In this document: one piece after another, positions 35,001 through 46,600 of the stretch | Position numbering within the stretch: position 1 is the first letter of the stretch | Layout: each line of letters opens with the position of its first letter | Assembly: GCA_009363875.1 (NCBI GenBank) | Contig: CM018686.1 | Location: 682,001 to 746,000 of the forward strand | Direction of reading: 5' to 3' | Source of the DNA: Mikania micrantha | Lineage: Eukaryota > Streptophyta > Magnoliopsida > Asterales > Asteraceae | DNA length: 64,000 nt | Notes under the pieces: generated by a model | The model's input: the letters and a program-made list of their open reading frames with translations, nothing else | Database searches by the model: none | What the model was told of the DNA's origin: nothing | Translations under genes and position numbers: made by a program

Positions 35001-37207
35001 TTTAAAGATACAAAAAACGATGAGCTAGTATTTTAAAAAAATATTTTGCCACAGTATTTAACATATACGTAACATTTGTTCTCAACGCTACATATGTGTT
35101 GGATGGTGTTAAAAAAATATTTAAAAAAAACTCAGCATTTTTATATTTTTTATTTATAAAAATGAGTAAAATAATGTTAGAAACCGTAACAAAAATTATA
35201 AAAAAATTACATGGTTTTTTCCACAGTTTTTACAAGGTACGGTGCATTCAATTTATGAGTTTCCTATACATATATGTATGCGTAATTTTTTTCCAAATAC
35301 GTTTTGTGTAAAATAAAGAATAAAACTTATGGTGCATTCATATTTTTTTCTATTTCAAATAAAATTATTACTCAATGTGAGATAAAGAAATTAGAAATCA
35401 TTATCCAAAGATAAGTAAGAAAGTAGACAAAATCTTTAAGATTTTGCAGATTTTAATTTAGCAGCAGAAGCATCATCATTCATTCCTATTTTAATATATT
35501 AATTATAATTTCATACAATTTTTTTATTTACCTTTTCTATTCAAAAGTATAACTTCAGGAATTTCATATATAACGAAAATCGAAAATGTACCCAAATTAA
35601 ACAACTAAAAGTATTTAAAAGACTTAAAGACAAACAAATAAAAAGCAAGAAAAAACAACTAAAAACACACAAATAAAAGAAAAAATAATTGCTAAAAAAC
35701 CACTAATGGAAGAAAAAACCAAAAGAAAAGTAATTTATAAAATAAGCAAGTAGTTTTCAGTTTTTATGATGTGACTATACTTGACTTGACAACTGAAAAA
35801 TACAGTGTGTATAGTCTCCATCAATAGTACAACATCAAAGAGCTGAACATCATTTAAATCTTATGCATATTACCATTATCTTTCTTGTTTTACTATTGTT
35901 ACCCCATCCATCCTTCTCCGTTATTTGCTCCTTTACTCATCCATAAAGCTGCAGCTTCAAAACGCCTTACACCTCTACATGTGATGCACCGCCTCACCAC
36001 CGTGAAGCGCTACAACCACAACCTGATATTTAAGTACTCTTGCAATCTCCGTTTTTAGCCACAATCGTCGGTGTTAGATGGACACCACCGTCGACAGAAT
36101 TTCATCATCAGCGGTGCTTTGGAGTGAGTGTGTTTGTGGTGGTGCGGTACTACGGTGACATGAGGTGCAGTGGCGGTGGCTAGGGATAGGCCAAAACACA
36201 AAGGGTGTGGTGGCGGCGTCTAGGCGTTGGGGATAGAGTTAGGCCCGATGAGACTTTTTAAGGTGATAGAGCGGCAACTGTGTAGATTGTGAGGGACATG
36301 TGTCAATAATCCGTAAGGTTGCCGGAAAACCGTCCTATCCGCCGGAAAACCGTCGGAAACCGCCCAAAATCGAGGTAACTGCCTATTTTAAAGGGCCAGG
36401 ATTTAACCCTGGTGATTTTGAACGGCTGAGAATTCTTCCAAGGACAGTTGAGATCACCGCGGTCTATATATTAATAATACTTGTTTCTCACTCAAACAAA
36501 AATAAAAGATTTAATTGTACTCTCTTATTTTCAAAATATATAAGTCGTTATTTTTTCAATTTTTGGATTATTGACAACTCTTTTTGACAACCAAATTTTC
36601 TAAATGTATGTCTAGTTCAACTATTATTTATTGATAAGTTACTTTTCTTATTTAGTTGTCAAATAAACACAAACAATCTAATATTAATGAGATCAATCTA
36701 TATATTAAGAATTATATATTGTTATGTTCCTTAACTAGTTCTACTAAAATAGGTTAAATACTTGTATATGTACGTTGAATATTTTATATTTTCATTAATT
36801 AAATGATTTATATTAAGAATAGAAGCTAGGGAGTAAGTATTAATAATAAAAATATCCCTTAGTAGTAATAGTCTAAATACTTTGATTAATATTGTACTCG
36901 AAGAAACTTTCGATATGGGATAATTCTAACTAAGATAAAAATAAGAACTGAAAATTAAATATATAACTTCCATCATATATACCTGCTCATAAGGTGTGCT
37001 ATCCCATCGAAACACATGATGTGTGATATCATTTTCCCTGTCGAGGCTTCTGTAAAGGATGTCATGTACAGGGTCCCTCGGGTAAGTAGCAGTGTTAAGT
37101 AAAACAAGGGTTTGCCTAGCTTCAGCCTCTAGGAGATCTGTTTCGCGTATAGGTGGAGCGAAGGCTGATATGCATCCTCTCCCTGGTGCGTCTGCCTGTT
37201 GTGACAT
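32029..37207 (-). CDS. Mono-ADP-ribosyltransferase fused to hemopexin-type propeller, C-terminal HDEL
   Basis: Four exons, all GT-AG and in phase: 37207-36983, 33727-33375, 33285-32783 and 32510-32029, giving 520 residues. Residues 1-193 carry the R-S-E signature of cholera/pierisin/scabin-type mono-ADP-ribosyltransferases: Arg67 in VFRWDS, Ser120-Thr-Thr, and Gln166-x-Glu168 in QDEVAF. These enzymes move ADP-ribose from NAD+ to a protein or nucleic acid target. Residues 194-270 form a basic linker. Four repeats (about 274-302, 333-361, 390-417, 444-471; each D/N-A-A-F...YxFKxxxYAxIxY) match plant hemopexin proteins such as pea albumin 2 and should form one four-bladed propeller. The last four residues are HDEL, the plant ER-retrieval signal, yet the N-terminus shows no signal peptide. 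The overall plan resembles an enzyme-plus-binding-domain toxin. Target and toxicity are inference only. ATG 37207 is supported by a TATA box about 100 bases upstream. Confidence 0.82.
33132..36599. repeat. Segmental duplication, right copy (B)
   Basis: Matches 15899-19323. It comprises part of exon 3, all of exon 2 and most of intron 1 of the complete gene. It has one extra 24-bp unit in the minisatellite (about 34370-34393), an extra 6 bp (gcggtg) near 36172 and 13 bp more at its right end. Confidence 0.92.
33948..34794. mobile_element. Copy B of the ATGGGTCGGGTC-repeat transposon in intron 1
   Basis: Same element as 16716-17538, 24 bp longer because of one additional tcatggtttggttcatgggtcggg unit. 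It sits wholly inside intron 1 of the ADP-ribosyltransferase gene. Short Gly/Ser/His-rich ORFs in it are a by-product of the repeat. Confidence 0.6.
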
Positions 37208-37303
37208 TATTTTTCGAAATTAATTTGAAAGAAGTATCACTAGTTTAATATGTTAAGAAATGGATAGGAGAATTGTGTGACACTTTGGGTGTTGTGAGTG
37301 TTA

Positions 37304-37311
37304 TATTTATA
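37304..37311 (-). promoter_or_regulatory. TATA box of the ADP-ribosyltransferase gene
   Basis: TATAAATA on the minus strand, about 100 bases upstream of ATG 37207, implies a 5' UTR of roughly 65-70 bases. This supports transcription starting here and argues against an undetected upstream coding exon that would supply a signal peptide. Confidence 0.6.
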
Positions 37312-37312
37312 G

Positions 37313-38129
37313 TAAAGAAATGGAGTAAAAATTTTTGGAAAAAAAAGAATAAATGAATCTAAATAATAACATCAATAATTTAACAAGAATTTAGGTGTGA
37401 CGTATCTATTTACACATGTTGATAACATAGAAATACGTCTGCGCTTACGTAATAGGGATTTGACATACGTGACTCTACACAGATGTACAAATTGATTAAT
37501 TGGTATTTTTTAATCGTTGAGCAAGAACCGGTTTTAACCTCAAATTAAACTAGTTTTATTTACCATTATAATTTATAACCCAACCGATCTAATCGATTAG
37601 GTTACTAACTTGACCGGTTAACCGGTCTAAACCAGCTAGGAACCGATCATTTTTTCCTCTTTTTTTTGCTTGTTGAATTCAAAATAAAAATTAAAAATAC
37701 TCTTTCTCATTAATTTTAGAATTATAAAACTTATTACACATAAAATTTAATATAAAAAATACTCATTTATTCATTTTTAAGTTATAAAATTACAATAAAT
37801 AAAAAAACTAGGAAATGATAAATGATTGTGTTGTTTTGCATATCTTTCTTCATCGAATCATCGGTTTGGGACAGTTAACCTACTGGAAATTAATTTCATG
37901 GTTCGGATTGAGTTTCAGATTGTATTTCGGGGCTATTATTGAGAATCCATTTGTTCATAGCTTCTTCTTTCACAGAAAGTAGAAGACACGTTCCTTCTTC
38001 AACTTCCAACCCGAAGATAACTCCTTCCTCCTCCAGCTCAACAACTTCGAGACTAGACTTATCTTGTATCCGCTCTTAAGCAAATAGTCATTTCAAGACT
38101 CACCGAGTGTGAATCACGGGTCGTGGCGG
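37313..38129. other. Upstream region of the ADP-ribosyltransferase gene
   Basis: AT-rich. At about 37525-37650 there are accggtt/aaccggt motifs in both orientations, like those of the element at 39372-39606, so a small MITE is likely. No gene seen. Confidence 0.45.
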
Positions 38130-38393
38130 CTAGAATTGAAAATTGGGGTTCCCATTTTTTCCATCAGACCAAAATATCAAGGTTTTCAATTTTTTTTGCG
38201 TAGTTATACTAGCAATCCAATTTTTACTCAAATACCTCCCAAATTCGTGACTTGCGTTATTTGCCTGAACACTTTCATTAACATTACTTCTTAACCGGTT
38301 AAACAAACCCATCTTAACATTTGTACTCGCACTACTTGAAGATGCATATGCTATTATGCTGTTTCTTGTAGGGCTAAAATCTTCATCTAACAA
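38130..38393 (-). pseudogene. hAT transposase fragment
   Basis: A minus-strand frame with a Ser-rich stretch (YASSSSAS), then LFNRLRSN, a spaced E-x-x-RYL motif and a later FWS-x-x-K. This order resembles the C-terminal region of plant hAT transposases, where a Ser-rich linker precedes the conserved ELxxYL block and a W-W/K motif. Only about 87 residues remain and no catalytic residue is covered. The assignment is by resemblance. Confidence 0.4.
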
Positions 38394-39248
38394 ACTTGTA
38401 GCCAGTCCAAAAATCTTGAGGATCCGGTTACAGAGGAGGCTGATACAGAGGCTTTAGTTGTAGAGAAAAGTAAGGGGGAAAAGGCCCTTCTTCCTTCAGT
38501 ATCAATCACATTTATTCCCATGATAGTGGGAATAGTATATAATACTTTTACATAAATGTTAATTGTATATAGATAAAAGAATAAGATTCTTCAAGATTAC
38601 TTAATAATTGTGTAGTAAGAATAAACTTATTATGTAAAGATTATAATTATATAAGAAAATTTTAGAAAGTAATCATTAAAGGGTAAATTTAGATTTTAAA
38701 GGGATGTAATTCGATGAACCGATGACAATTTTGTATACAGTAATGGTGCTAAATAAAATTTGGTAAAAGTATCACAATAATTTGATAGGATTGTTAACAC
38801 AAACTTCAATCAATCACTTGGCATAAGAATTTAGGCTGTTAGACAAATGATTTTGAAATGTTATAACCACATGTATATTTAGCATTCAAGAGTTTTTTCC
38901 AAGGTTTTTAATTTTTAAAAAGCTGTTAAAAAGCTTTTTTTATTGTGGGAGCTTTTTCACTCAAAGCTTTTTCAGGAAAGCTTGTTAGTTTTTTTTCTTC
39001 TTGCAAGAAAGCTTGTTAATTAACAAGCTCTTCTACAAAGTTTTTCCATTTTAATCCACTATATATTCAACCAATTGTAACTTACCAACTTATAATAAAA
39101 ACATAAAAATACTATAAATATATATGATGAGTCATATAAAAAAGTTAATTAAAAAGTTTTCCTATTGTAAACATTAGTTAAGCTTTTTCAATTAATGATG
39201 TTTCATCTAAAAAACACCAAAAAACTTAATGAAAAAGCTCTCCTATTG
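38394..39248. other. Non-coding AT-rich spacer
   Basis: Contains repeated agctttttt/aaaaaagctt strings (38930-39240) in both orientations, possibly a decayed MITE. No ORF. Confidence 0.45.
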
Positions 39249-39660
39249 TAACATCCCAAAATCTTTATTTCATTTATTTAGTTGACTTTGACTTGTTACT
39301 CGACTATGCTTTGATTTGTCTTGGTAATTTTACGAAACAATTAAGCTATAATATAATATACAATGTTTTCATAACCGGACCGGACATCGAACCGGTCTCC
39401 TTACCGGTCAGAGGTCGGACCGGTCGAACCGGATTTAAGAACCGGATGATTTTATATAAATTTTATAAATATATATATATAAAAATTAAAAAAAATTTTA
39501 AAAAATATAAAAATATAAAAAAAACGGTCCAACCACTGGTCCGACCGGCCGGTTCACCCAAAAACGGTCCAGTACCCCTAACCGGACCGGTCCGACCGGC
39601 CGGTTTAATATATGAATGAAATATTATTATGTGTTAATATGATTAATCATATGTATATAT
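39249..39660 (+). mobile_element. LTR 5' fragment with accggt-rich MITE inside
   Basis: Starts TGTAACATCCCAAAATC, a typical gypsy LTR start. A foldback made of ACCGGTC/GACCGGT motifs lies at about 39372-39606. The LTR is cut at 39661 by the next LTR. Confidence 0.45.
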
Positions 39661-41461
39661 GTGTAACATTCGCGATTCTTGACCGTTTGACTTTACGCAC
39701 AATTTGACTAACGATCTTAATTAATGACGTATGAAGTACTTACGGGTCGAATGATCACTTATTTGATGGTACGATATTAAACGAATTGAGATGGCGTTGA
39801 TTTAAACTAGTAATTGAGACAAGTCAACCCGTGGATCTTACCCACATTCATGACCCATATCCAATACCCAACCTTATCCCTCCAAACCCTTACCCATCCA
39901 CTATCCACTCATTCTCTCATTCTCTCACTCTTTATCTCTCTTTCTCTCTCTTGAATACTTGCAAGAACACACACTCAAAACTCACTCTCTCTCTCTCTCT
40001 TTAATTTAGTTCTTCATCTAATGTTATTCAAGTATAATTAATGCAAGATTTAGCTTCATCGTCATTTCATCTTCAACATATCAAAATTTTGAAGTTTATA
40101 GTGCAAGAAATTCCTTCCTTTAGCTCATTTTCGGGTTTGGATCTTAGGTGGTGATTTTGGTAAGCAAACTTCATTTCATAATCTTTATTTCATGTCAATA
40201 ATCATGTTTATAAGTCAAACTCATGGAATTGTGGGTCAAAACTAGGTCAAAGAAGTCAAATAGGTCAACTAGGGTTCTTAGAGTAAGCAACTAGGTCAAA
40301 GGTAAATTAGGTCAAGGATTTGATGTGGGTTTTGTTACAACATGTTAAATTATGTTGAATTAGGTGTGCAAATCTTTAGGGTCGGGTCAGAACTTCATTG
40401 GGTCAGGTCTAGGGTTTCTTGGCACAAAACTAGGGTTTTATGACTTTAAATGGATCAAAAACGATTTTTGTGGTTTAAGGTTGATATTCTAAGATGGGGT
40501 TGGTTAAATGGACCTAAATTACATTCCTTAATGTCACAAAATGAGTTACAACGGTCCTTTTTACGATTTAGAGGTCAAAATTTGGGTAAATGGTGAAATG
40601 GGTCGATCTTGCTCCTTGTCTGTTGTTACATTCTGCCTAGCCTTCCACCGTGCAGCACGCTAGGACCATCGTCCCAGACGGTGGTCTGGATTTGGCAGTT
40701 GCACCTTGTGTTATCGTAAAATAGAGCAAAGCACCGTGCGACCACCGTCTCCCACCGTAAAGCCTTTCTAGGCCACCGTCCCACACTGTGGCCCCCTTCA
40801 TGCTATTTTCCAGCTTTGTTTCCTTTCTACTTGGGACGTCCGTAGCTTTCTAACGAGTCCTCTTACTCCTTCTAATGTATCGTGTACAAGTTATAAGAGT
40901 CGTGCAAAGTTGTGATTCATTTTAAAGCTTAACTCGAGTCGAGACAAGTTAATAATGTATAAATATGAACACATAATTACCAATTTCGAACCTTGATAAA
41001 CCTTTTGACGACCTTAACTTGTTCTTAACTATAGCTCAACCTCTCTAATGACCATGTAGAGTCTCGAGAACCTTCTAAAGTCATAGGACATACTTAAAAA
41101 CCTAGCTAGGAGTTTGTCTTGTTTTATAACGTGCATATTATAAATACTTATAGGTTTTAGACACGTGGAGCCCGTTGAACGCATATAATCTCTTCTAAAT
41201 TCAATATTAGCTTGCTTTTTCCAATCAAGGTGAGTTCCGTAGTTCCCTACTCAATTGAGATCTGGGCTGAAAAGTGTACACATTCGTGCTTGTTTAATTG
41301 TTTGGTTTATTGTTTGATTGATGGTTGGCTTTGATTTATTGTTGGATGGTTTACGCATATGATTGTGATATTGTGATTATTTAAGATAGCCGTACATACA
41401 TGGAAGTTGGTTATACCTTCAAAGGATTTTAGATGTATTGGGAAGGCTGCGGGTAACCCTA
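39661..41461 (+). mobile_element. Outer LTR fragment (left part)
   Basis: Starts TGTAACATTCGCG. It includes a (CT)n run near 39983 and palindromes with CCA or CAG centre at 40649-40806. It continues after the nested insertion at 55328-56013, where a roughly 450-bp unit (tgattggtt...cgggt(a/g)accctat) is repeated. No right terminus was found, so it is truncated against the poly(A) polymerase fragment. Confidence 0.55.
40649..40793. repeat. Triloop palindromes with CCA/CAG centre
   Basis: 40664-40686 has 10-bp arms (GACCAYCGTC/GACGGTGGTC, one wobble) around CCA. 40771-40793 has 10-bp arms with two mismatches around CCA. 40649-40659 is CGTG-CAG-CACG. Extra caccgt units lie between them. Confidence 0.75.
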
Positions 41462-42879
41462 TGTAACATCATTGTACTTCCGGTCGTCAGTACATCCGTA
41501 CATCCGTACGATTGTACTGTTACGACATGAGATTTTGTAATTATTAATATTGACACATTAATTGATGATTATTATTGTTGCTGGTATACATGTTTAGAAC
41601 ATATATTACACGCGAAAACCATGGGAAGTTTAGTTGTAACCAACTAAACAGAACCAGAGAGTTATCGCAGTCATATTGTTGATGATTATGGATTTGGATT
41701 GGAATGGAAAGGAAAGGAACTGGGAATTTGTTATGGTCGGGTTGCTAAACACAGTCAAGGACACATTATCATGGTTTATCGAAATAGCGGTGGGACGGTG
41801 TAGGGGAGGTTGCGATCTATCTCTGCATATGCCCTATACATATGCATATTTCGGTCTATCATGGATGTGTCAGTGACTTGGTTTAGTGGGTTTTGGATTG
41901 GGTTGATGATATTAAAATTAATAAAATAATGAGAATAATATTACACGATGGTGAGGTTACGAACATATCTTAAACGCGAATATTAATTCAGAAATATTAA
42001 CTTAATAAATGTATTCGCGTGAGTGACGATTCACACGAATATAATTATTAGGAATAATATTCTGAGACGATATTCAATAAATCATAAATTGAATCGAAAT
42101 ACGATACAAGCGACGAATTCGCAAAGGTGACGATCTTTACGAATACGTACGCGAGTAACGCGTTTCGACGAGATAATTAAATAAAATCGAACGATATTAA
42201 ATTAATAAATGAGAACTAAAAATATTTATTAGGAATCACAACCTGAAACAAATCCAGACAAATTGCTTAATATAATTACTTAAATTAACGAAAGTAAATG
42301 GAAGTGTTTTATTTAAACCAAGTTAGTCTAAAAATCATGCTAGATAAAACTAAACTTATTTATTTTAACACTTTATGTTTCAAATATTTTACGAGCAAAA
42401 CCGAGCATTTTATAATTTTAATCGCGATAAAAACGAGACCGAGCACCGGGGAAAGACGCGAGGTATAAGGGATGGAGCCTACTTCATTTTCCTTATTTTT
42501 CATCTTGCAATTCTCTCTCTAAAACACATCCACGTTCAAACTCTCTCTCTCTCTCTCTACCTTCTCTCTAGCTTTTCTAGCTCAATTCTTGACGGGTTCG
42601 CAAGATCTTGGAGTCTGGACGTTCGTGTGATCGAGGGGAACGAAAGGATACACAGAAATTCAATTGTAGACCACGATCTGAAGGTGAGTCGAACGATTTT
42701 CTTTTTGTTTTGTTTGTGTTGAATAATCGGTTGGGATAGGAGCTTATAAACACATGTTAGTGTCTTAAAACCCTAAACAAAATCATAGGAAAGTGGGGGA
42801 CGGTTGGTTCAGGCCCGCAACTCGAAGAAAAACCCATTGGGGAGACGATGAACTGGACCGGATCGCAACAGCAGGTGAG

Positions 42880-43220
42880 GGCCGAACCTTTTTGGTTCAC
42901 GTACCCTGGTGGGCGGGAAACATGGTGGCCGAACCATGGACATGGCCACGAACCCTAGCGAACCCTAATGTTGAGTCCCGAACCCTGATAACCGAACCTA
43001 GGTGCAGTTGGCCGAACCCAGTCCACCACGAACCTGGACGAACCCTCCCACATGCAGACATTAACGAACCTTCATGGCGAACCATTGTCCGGCGAACCTT
43101 GATGTCGTAGCCGAACCATTGAGCTGCACGAACCCTGCATGGCGAACCCTCTACCAACGCGTTGTTTTCTATCAGACGAACCCTAGTACCCTACTTATCC
43201 GAACCCTTGAGGCCACGAAC
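42880..43220 (+). repeat. CGAACC motif array in the solo LTR
   Basis: About 18 copies of CGAACC, mostly CGAACCCT, spaced 10-30 bases apart, nearly all on the plus strand, which is the coding strand of this LTR. The spacers are unrelated to one another, so this is not a tandem repeat in the usual sense. Confidence 0.8.
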
Positions 43221-43666
43221 CTATTATGCTTACGAATATAAAAATCACACTAATTTAATAAAGATACTAATGAGTTAAAAGAAAGCTTATATGGACACTA
43301 ATTTGGTATGAAACTATTATGCTTACGAATATAAAAATCACACTAATTACAGATTGATTGAGTTGCTACTGGTTTTCATACGCGAGCGCGCATTCTACTA
43401 AAACACTAAACCTACGGGCTCAGGTGAGTTCTCATAACCTCCCTTTCTTTAAATTGTTTCGTTTTAAAACTTGGAGGTGAAACATGTATACCAATTTAAA
43501 TATTATTTTGATAATACAAGGATGATACATGTTTATCATTATGATATTCACATTATAGAATTATCATTATTTATGGATTATCTCTTATTATACATCCGTG
43601 TAAACATTGTCATTGACTTCGGTCAATAACAAGGATTACATGTATTGCCACTTGGATTATCACAAC

Positions 43667-46600
43667 TGTCACACCCCGAGCCGGCGGGGTTGGATCGGAG
43701 TCCCCGTCGGGCGGAAGGTTCCCGGGGCGTGATATCGTGGGTGATAATCATGATGATCAGATTGTTTACATAGCATCAACGTTTAAGAATAACTAAAGCA
43801 CAATCAAATGATATATAGGATTACAAAGTTAAACTACAATAGCGATGTTCTGCAATTTAACTGAGTAAACCTAACCAAAAGAATGAATGTTTATATCTTG
43901 TGTATGTACAAGATATCAAAAGTAATATGTATCATCAACAAATGATGTGCTTCCCAAAAGTCTACTAGGTCCTCTATCCGGGCAGCCTAGTATGCAAATC
44001 CAAAAAAAACATAAGCTTAAACCTGTTCTTCACCTGAGAAAGCATATAAAAAGATCAAGTCAACACAACGGTTGGTGAGTTCATAAAGTTTATAAGTTGA
44101 AAAATAGTTTTAGCAAACCTCTTCTAGTAAAACCTTAACCTCATTAACAACACCTGTATCATCCAACTCGGTATGCTTATATATAGGGCATATGTAAGGG
44201 ACAAGCCCTAGTCAACATCCCACCACATACTAAGTCGCATAGGACATTGCTGTTAATGATAATTAAGCATTTTACCTACCATTCGATTCATCCTTCATCA
44301 TAGCTTTAGTTTACTGTTTTCAACGTTTACAAGTCTATAGCATTCGTATGTACTAGCTTCAATAAGTTTAACAAGCATCGTGTTTAAAAGTTTATGATGT
44401 TGACCCCAAAAGCATGCATCCCCTAGGTAACAACCTTAATCTCATTAACACCACCTGTATCATCCAACTCGGTATGCTTATATATAGGGCATATGTAAGG
44501 GACAAGCCCTAGCCAACATCCCACCACATACTAAGTCGCATAGGACATTGGTATTAATGATAATTAAGCGTCTTACCTACCCTCCATTTCGTTTATAGCT
44601 TTAGCATTATGTTTAAGTTTATAGCATGAGTGGACATTGAGGAATCACTGTATGGCAAGCACTGAGAGGCCATAAGTCTACCCCTCAAGTCCCGACTATA
44701 AAGGTCACCCTATGGCAAGCACTGAGAGACCATAATAGGTGCCTTCTAGTCCCGACTGTGAAGAACACATGAAGGCAAGCACTGAGAGACCAACTATTGT
44801 TCTTCAAGTCCCGACTAGGAAGAACACATGAAGGCAAGCACTGAGAGACCAACTATTGTTCTTCCATAGTCAATAGTTTATAGCATCCAATGTTTAACAA
44901 CCGGAGAGGCAAGCACTGAGAGGCCAAACCGTTGTTTTAGCTTATCAAGTTTATAGCTTTTAAGTTTAGCAACCGGAGAGGCAAGCACTGAGAGGCCAAA
45001 CCGTTGCTTTTGCATAACAAGTTTATAGCTTTTAAGTTTAGCAACCGGAGAGGCAAGCACTGAGGGGCCAAACCGTTGCTTTTGCATAACAAGTTTATAG
45101 CTTACAAAAGGTTTAAAGCATCCGTAGTTTTAAGCATATAGTTTATAGCATAAATGTTAAGCATCTAGTTTAAGTATATAGTTTATAGCATAAGCTTCAA
45201 GCGTATGGTTTAAGAATATAGTTTACAGCGTAAGCATCAAGAGTAGCGTTTAAGAATATAGCTTAGAGCATAAGTAGTAAGAGTATAGTTTAAGAATATA
45301 GTTTATAGTATAAGCTTCAAGAATATAGTTTAAGAATATAGTTTAAGAATATAGTTTATAGCATAAGCTTCAAGAATATAGTTTAAGAATATAGTTTAGG
45401 AATATAGTTTAAGAATAGATTAAACTTCTAGTTTGCAACATAAGCATCAATCACCAAGTTTAAGCATATTGTTGTAGCATAAGTATCAAGTCTCCTAAGC
45501 ATCCCACATATGTTTTCAAGCCTCAATTTTGAAGTATAAGTTTCAAGGCTATTGCTTTTCAAGTATTCTAAGTTCTAGCATAAGTTTCAACATAAGTATC
45601 ATGTTTATGTTTAAAGCATAAATAACATTTTAAGAGTTTTAGGAAAATGTTTAACATGCTTCTCAGTCCCGAAGTAAAACAAATAAATTTGAAAAGGGAC
45701 AAATGAACTCACCTTAGGTCCGAAGTGCTTGACTTAAGTAGAATAAGAAAGCACGCGCTCTTGGTTTGTACTTGATTTGATGTTCACGTTCCTGTATTGA
45801 TTTCGTAATATTGTAGTTTGTAAGTATATGTTTGTAAGAGTTTGTTGTTCGTATAAGTGTTAGTGTTAGCTCTAATAGGTGCTAGCACTTAGTGTTGTTG
45901 ATCATCATTTGACTCCACTGTTAGTTAAGGATTTCATTCCCATTTTATCACTTTAGTTTCTATTGTTTTAAGCTTTCATGTTGAGCTCTTTTTTTTTTTT
46001 GCCTTAACAACTATTGAAATTTTTAACAAGTTGTTATTGAGCCATTTGTTTTTATGTAAAGCTTAGTGCTTAATCCTTAATGAATCCCTTTTTACAATTG
46101 AGTCAAATGATGATCTTGTACATTGTGATTGGGCTTCAAATTAATTCCTTTGGGCCTAAGAACCAGTTGGGCCTCGTGCAACAATGTGGGCCGGATCAAA
46201 TGGGTTTGGGCCTAGTGTACAAAGGGTGGACCAGTGGCGTGATCATGGGCCGAAACAACTTAATTGGGCCTGTTAATTCTGATTGGACTGATTAAATAAT
46301 CTGTTGGGCCATTTGTTATTGTGGGCCGAATAAGATGCTGGCTTGATGATGTTGTGGGCTGCAATGAACAAATTGGATTAGTTATTGGGCTTCAACAAAG
46401 TGGACCCAATCAGTCAGTATATGGGCCCAACTAGTAGAAAACACACGTGGGCTGGACTAAGAAGGTAATCAAATTCGCAGTTGATTGGTCGAAGGCTTCG
46501 ATAGCTGGGATATCACAAAACCAGCGAACCCTTTACCCATTTTCAATCACAGGTTCGGCTTGGTGGTTTCTGACGAACCCCAAGGTTAGCTCCAGTCAAA

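Noticed and set aside
32029..37207. Bacterial contamination or direct horizontal transfer as the source of the ADP-ribosyltransferase gene
   Set aside because: The gene has three GT-AG introns, a TATA box, a plant-type hemopexin half and an old transposon in intron 1. Any transfer would be ancient and cannot be judged from this window.
39249..39660. Complete LTR
   Set aside because: Only the TGTAACATCCC start is present. No matching terminus or target duplication could be found.
44655..45080. CRISPR-like spaced repeats
   Set aside because: Unit spacing is uneven, spacers are similar to one another, and the array lies in a plant LTR present twice.
44878..45087. ORF of tandem RFGxSVLASPVAKLKSYKL-type repeats (also 51303-51512)
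   Set aside because: It is the aagcactgagaggcc tandem array read in one frame. It is repeat-driven rather than a gene.
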